This document shows positions 61,708 to 64,000 of a stretch of 64,000 nucleotides of DNA, piece by piece. The notes below the pieces were generated by a model. The model did no database searches. It saw only the letters and a list, made by a program, of their open reading frames with translations, and was not told the origin of the DNA. A program made the translations under genes and the position numbers. Within the stretch, counting starts at the first letter, position 1; every line of letters begins with the position of its first letter. Origin of the DNA: Flavobacterium psychrotrophum (GTDB lineage Bacteria > Bacteroidota > Bacteroidia > Flavobacteriales > Flavobacteriaceae); contig NZ_CP031557.1 of the NCBI RefSeq assembly GCF_003403075.1, positions 434,001-498,000 on the forward strand, written 5' to 3'.

Positions 61708-62810
61708 TATAAATACTTATTTAAAACTTCAACTATCTTTTCTACTTCATCTGGTGTAAGTACCGGGCTTATAGGTAGGCTCAGCACTTCGTTATGTATT
61801 GCCTCTGTTATAGGGAAACTCAGGTGGGCATACTCAATGTAAGCCTCCTGCTTATATAACGGAATGGGGTAATGTATAAGGGTTTGTATGCTGTTTTCAG
61901 TCAGATACTGTTGCAGCCTGTCGCGCTCTGCCGTGCGGATTACAAACAAATGCCATACGTGCTCAGCTGTATCTACAGGAACTTTAGGCAAAACAATAAG
62001 CGGATTCGTAATATGCTGGCTATAATATGTGGCAATTTCACGCCTGCGTTCATTTTCGATATCCAGGTGTTTAAGCTTTTCATCCAGTACAGCTGCCTGT
62101 ATCTCATCCAGTCGGGAGTTAAGCCCTTTGTACTGGTTTACATATTTAGTTTCAGAACCATAATTAGCAAGCGCACGGATGGCTTTTGCTAATCCGTCAT
62201 CATTTGTAGTAACTGCACCACCATCGCCCAACGCGCCAAGGTTTTTGCCGGGGTAAAAGCTAAATCCTGCTGCATCGCCCAGGTTGCCGGTTTTAATACC
62301 ATTGTGTGTTACGCCTATGGCCTGCGCATTATCTTCTATGATCTTAAAATTGTACTTTTGAGACATTGCTTTTAGCGTATCGCTAAAAATAGCCTGCCCA
62401 TACAGGTGTACCAGCATTACAGCCTTGCACTTTCCGGACATTGCTGCTTCAATCTTCGTTATGTCGATATTAAAGGTATCGGCATCAGGCTCTACAAAAA
62501 CAGGAACCAGGTTATTATCGGTTATAGCCAGTACCGATGCTATATAGGTATTGGCAGGAACAATAACTTCGTCACCGGGCTGCATTACTCCTAATTCTAT
62601 GTACGCTTTAAATATAAGGCGTAAGGCATCAAGGCCATTTGCAACGCCTATAGTATGTTTTGACCCAATATAGGCCGAAAGGTTATGTTCAAACTGCTTT
62701 ACTTCTTCGCCCAGTAAGTACCAGCCACTCCTGAATGTTTTTAGCATACGGGCTTCAATGGCTTGCTGGTGGGCAAGGTTTATTTTTTGCAGGTCGAGAA
62801 ATTTTATCAT
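61707..62810 (-). CDS. DegT/DnrJ/EryC1 sugar aminotransferase
   Basis: A 367-residue PLP enzyme of the nucleotide-sugar aminotransferase family. The cofactor lysine is in [16 protein letters not shown]; other marks are the N-terminal [17 protein letters not shown] and PANTYIAS. It transfers an amino group from glutamate to a keto-sugar nucleotide used in O-antigen or capsule. The ATG at 62810 is chosen over one 16 codons upstream because [11 protein letters not shown] is the normal start and the upstream one would overlap the glycosyltransferase gene. Confidence 0.92.
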   Translation of the reverse strand: MIKFLDLQKINLAHQQAIEARMLKTFRSGWYLLGEEVKQFEHNLSAYIGSKHTIGVANGLDALRLIFKAYIELGVMQPGDEVIVPANTYIASVLAITDNNLVPVFVEPDADTFNIDITKIEAAMSGKCKAVMLVHLYGQAIFSDTLKAMSQKYNFKIIEDNAQAIGVTHNGIKTGNLGDAAGFSFYPGKNLGALGDGGAVTTNDDGLAKAIRALANYGSETKYVNQYKGLNSRLDEIQAAVLDEKLKHLDIENERRREIATYYSQHITNPLIVLPKVPVDTAEHVWHLFVIRTAERDRLQQYLTENSIQTLIHYPIPLYKQEAYIEYAHLSFPITEAIHNEVLSLPISPVLTPDEVEKIVEVLNKYL

Positions 62811-62844
62811 AGCGGCCGTATTTTTAGCCTGTAAATTTCGGTAA

Positions 62845-63768
62845 TTATTTTTCTGCAATAACCTGTTTCAGCTTTAAAGATGAAGATAGTGGCGCACCTT
62901 TTAACAGTAACCAAAATAAAGACCAGTATCTGGGTTTAGCCAGGCTGCTAAAAAAGTATTTAATAATAAGGTATATATGCACTATAAAACGCCCGGATGC
63001 GCCATAATGCTTACCCATAACATACAGTGCAGATATTTTAAGCTCTTTTTTAATAGCAAGGCTTTTCTCTGTACTACCGCCGTGATAATGAATAAATTCT
63101 GCTTCGGGGATAAGGTAGGCTGCTTTGCCTTTAGCGTTTAGTCTTTTACAAAGGTCGGTTTCCTCATAATATAGAAAAATATTAGTGTCAAAACCGCCCA
63201 CAGCATTAAAGTCTGCCGCACGCACAAACATAAAACTGCCCGGTATGTAGTTTACTTTAACGGGGCTAGTGTATGTTTTTTTTCTTTTCGGATACATTTT
63301 TGGGTTTATTGCCTCAAGTACATTCCGGCCAAACAGTTCGCGGGCAGGAGATGAAAAATGATCCAGCGATACCATAAACTTATCTTCGCCCGTGTAGGCC
63401 TGGGGCCCGGTAATGCCATAAGATGCATTTGTATCCATAGCATTTTTAAGTATGCTAAGGCAGTCGTTTTTAAAAACAGTATCATTATTAATAAAGGCAT
63501 AGTATTTTGCATCTGCATAATGCACGCCTGTCATGTTACCTCCACCAAAGCCTGTGTTAATGCGGCTACGCACCAGCTTAAGGTTTTCAAAATCTATTGT
63601 TTTAAGCCCCAGTTGCAGGGCGTGGTAATCTTCATCTTTAGAGCAGTTATCTACTACTACGATCTGGTAATTAAGCTTAGCCGGTGTTTTTTGAACTACA
63701 GATGCAATACATTCTATAGTAAGACGGCTGCTGTTATAATTTATTAAAATAACTGCAATATCAAACAT
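62845..63768 (-). CDS. Family 2 glycosyltransferase
   Basis: A 307-residue GT-A fold enzyme. [16 protein letters not shown] and [10 protein letters not shown] start the fold; INNDTVF carries the metal-binding acid and [11 protein letters not shown] is the second acidic motif. It resembles rhamnosyl- or galactofuranosyl-transferase-like members of GT2 (WbbL type). A C-terminal extension (about 245-307) is hydrophobic or basic. It lies one base after another glycosyltransferase gene and feeds a polysaccharide cluster that continues beyond the window. Confidence 0.92.
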   Translation of the reverse strand: MFDIAVILINYNSSRLTIECIASVVQKTPAKLNYQIVVVDNCSKDEDYHALQLGLKTIDFENLKLVRSRINTGFGGGNMTGVHYADAKYYAFINNDTVFKNDCLSILKNAMDTNASYGITGPQAYTGEDKFMVSLDHFSSPARELFGRNVLEAINPKMYPKRKKTYTSPVKVNYIPGSFMFVRAADFNAVGGFDTNIFLYYEETDLCKRLNAKGKAAYLIPEAEFIHYHGGSTEKSLAIKKELKISALYVMGKHYGASGRFIVHIYLIIKYFFSSLAKPRYWSLFWLLLKGAPLSSSLKLKQVIAEK

Positions 63769-63769
63769 G

Positions 63770-64000
63770 CTATAAATATTGGTTAATGCCCTTTTCTATA
63801 AAAGTGAGCTTTTTAAGTCGTGTTTCATCTTCAACCGCAAAATTTTGATTTACGTGCAGTTTGCATTGGTCAGGATGATAAATATGATAAGCAATGCCTA
63901 CGTGTTTAAGTCTTCGGCCCTTTATGCCAAAGTTGTGCATGCGTTCTATAAGCTCAGAATCGTCCTGCCCCCAGCCCGTAAGGGCTTCGTTAAACCCATT
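63770..64000 (-). CDS. Glycosyltransferase, 3' part (GT-A, galactosyltransferase-like C-terminus)
   Basis: The last 76 codons of a gene that begins beyond the right edge; the open frame reaches position 64000. The peptide starts NGFNEALTGWGQDDSELIER, and the GWG-Q-D-D motif matches the second catalytic motif of chondroitin-polymerase/galactosyltransferase type GT2 enzymes (GWGxED). It ends in a charged tail, KGINQYL. Its TAG is one base before the ATG of the next glycosyltransferase gene, so they share an operon. Confidence 0.8.
   Translation of the reverse strand, partial: NGFNEALTGWGQDDSELIERMHNFGIKGRRLKHVGIAYHIYHPDQCKLHVNQNFAVEDETRLKKLTFIEKGINQYL

Overview
The window looks like a chromosomal segment of a Flavobacteriia bacterium (Bacteroidota), most likely Flavobacterium or a close relative. 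Four things point there. Many genes are preceded by the Bacteroidota -7 element TAnnTTTG, and purine-rich ribosome binding sites are scarce. Secreted proteins end in type IX secretion sorting domains of both type A and type B. There is a TonB-dependent receptor with a carboxypeptidase-like N-terminal domain and a TonB/ExbBD operon. The ribosomal, methionine and tpiA genes have the sequence character of this class. No tRNA, rRNA, CRISPR array, integrase or transposase was found.

Layout. 1-5284: the start of a coiled-coil gene (-), then an M23 peptidase, a TonB-dependent receptor and a lipoprotein (+). 5722-12128: an eight-gene Ton operon (exbB, two exbD, tonB, a small membrane protein, a secreted TonB-C-domain paralogue, a PstS-like lipoprotein, a TPR protein) closed by a terminator. 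12188-17344: queE and a DUF2059 gene converge on a methyltransferase and a giant type B T9SS cargo protein. 17681-20320: rpsA, then a zeta-toxin-like kinase with an overlapping 58-codon gene, boxed between two identical 37-bp terminator copies. 20432-31863: DUF4468, fasciclin and a 1312-residue T9SS type A protein; folP divergent from a DUF1599 gene; then a MauE/thioredoxin protein, an ABC permease, an unknown gene, a TlpA-like lipoprotein and tpiA.

31922-40847 is almost all on the minus strand. A SAM-I riboswitch with its own terminator and promoter controls a transsulfuration enzyme and homoserine dehydrogenase. A TolC/EmrA/EmrB efflux operon follows, with three 16-bp direct repeats just upstream, and then an AraC regulator and an EamA transporter. 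41035-43605 (+) holds a subtilase with a T9SS tail and a nitronate monooxygenase-like enzyme. 43693-51918 (-) holds a YiiX hydrolase, two paralogous membrane proteins, a Tat-type alkaline phosphatase, rplS, a lipoprotein pair with a HExxH motif, and a DUF6952/thioredoxin/peroxiredoxin operon. 52134-54308 (+) holds an amino acid permease and MepB. 54496-64000 (mostly -) holds a cupin, a DoxX-like protein, a 600-bp repeat-filled gap, CsbD, heme A synthase, a CCA-adding-type enzyme, TsaC, a hypothetical protein, and the edge of a surface polysaccharide cluster (DegT aminotransferase and two glycosyltransferases).

Most of the window is ordinary core genome. The least explained parts are the zeta-like kinase pair between duplicated terminators, the secreted TonB paralogue, the HExxH lipoprotein pair with an operator-like palindrome, the iterons before the efflux operon, and the structured intergenic repeats near 43.6, 56.2-56.7 and 58.2 kb.
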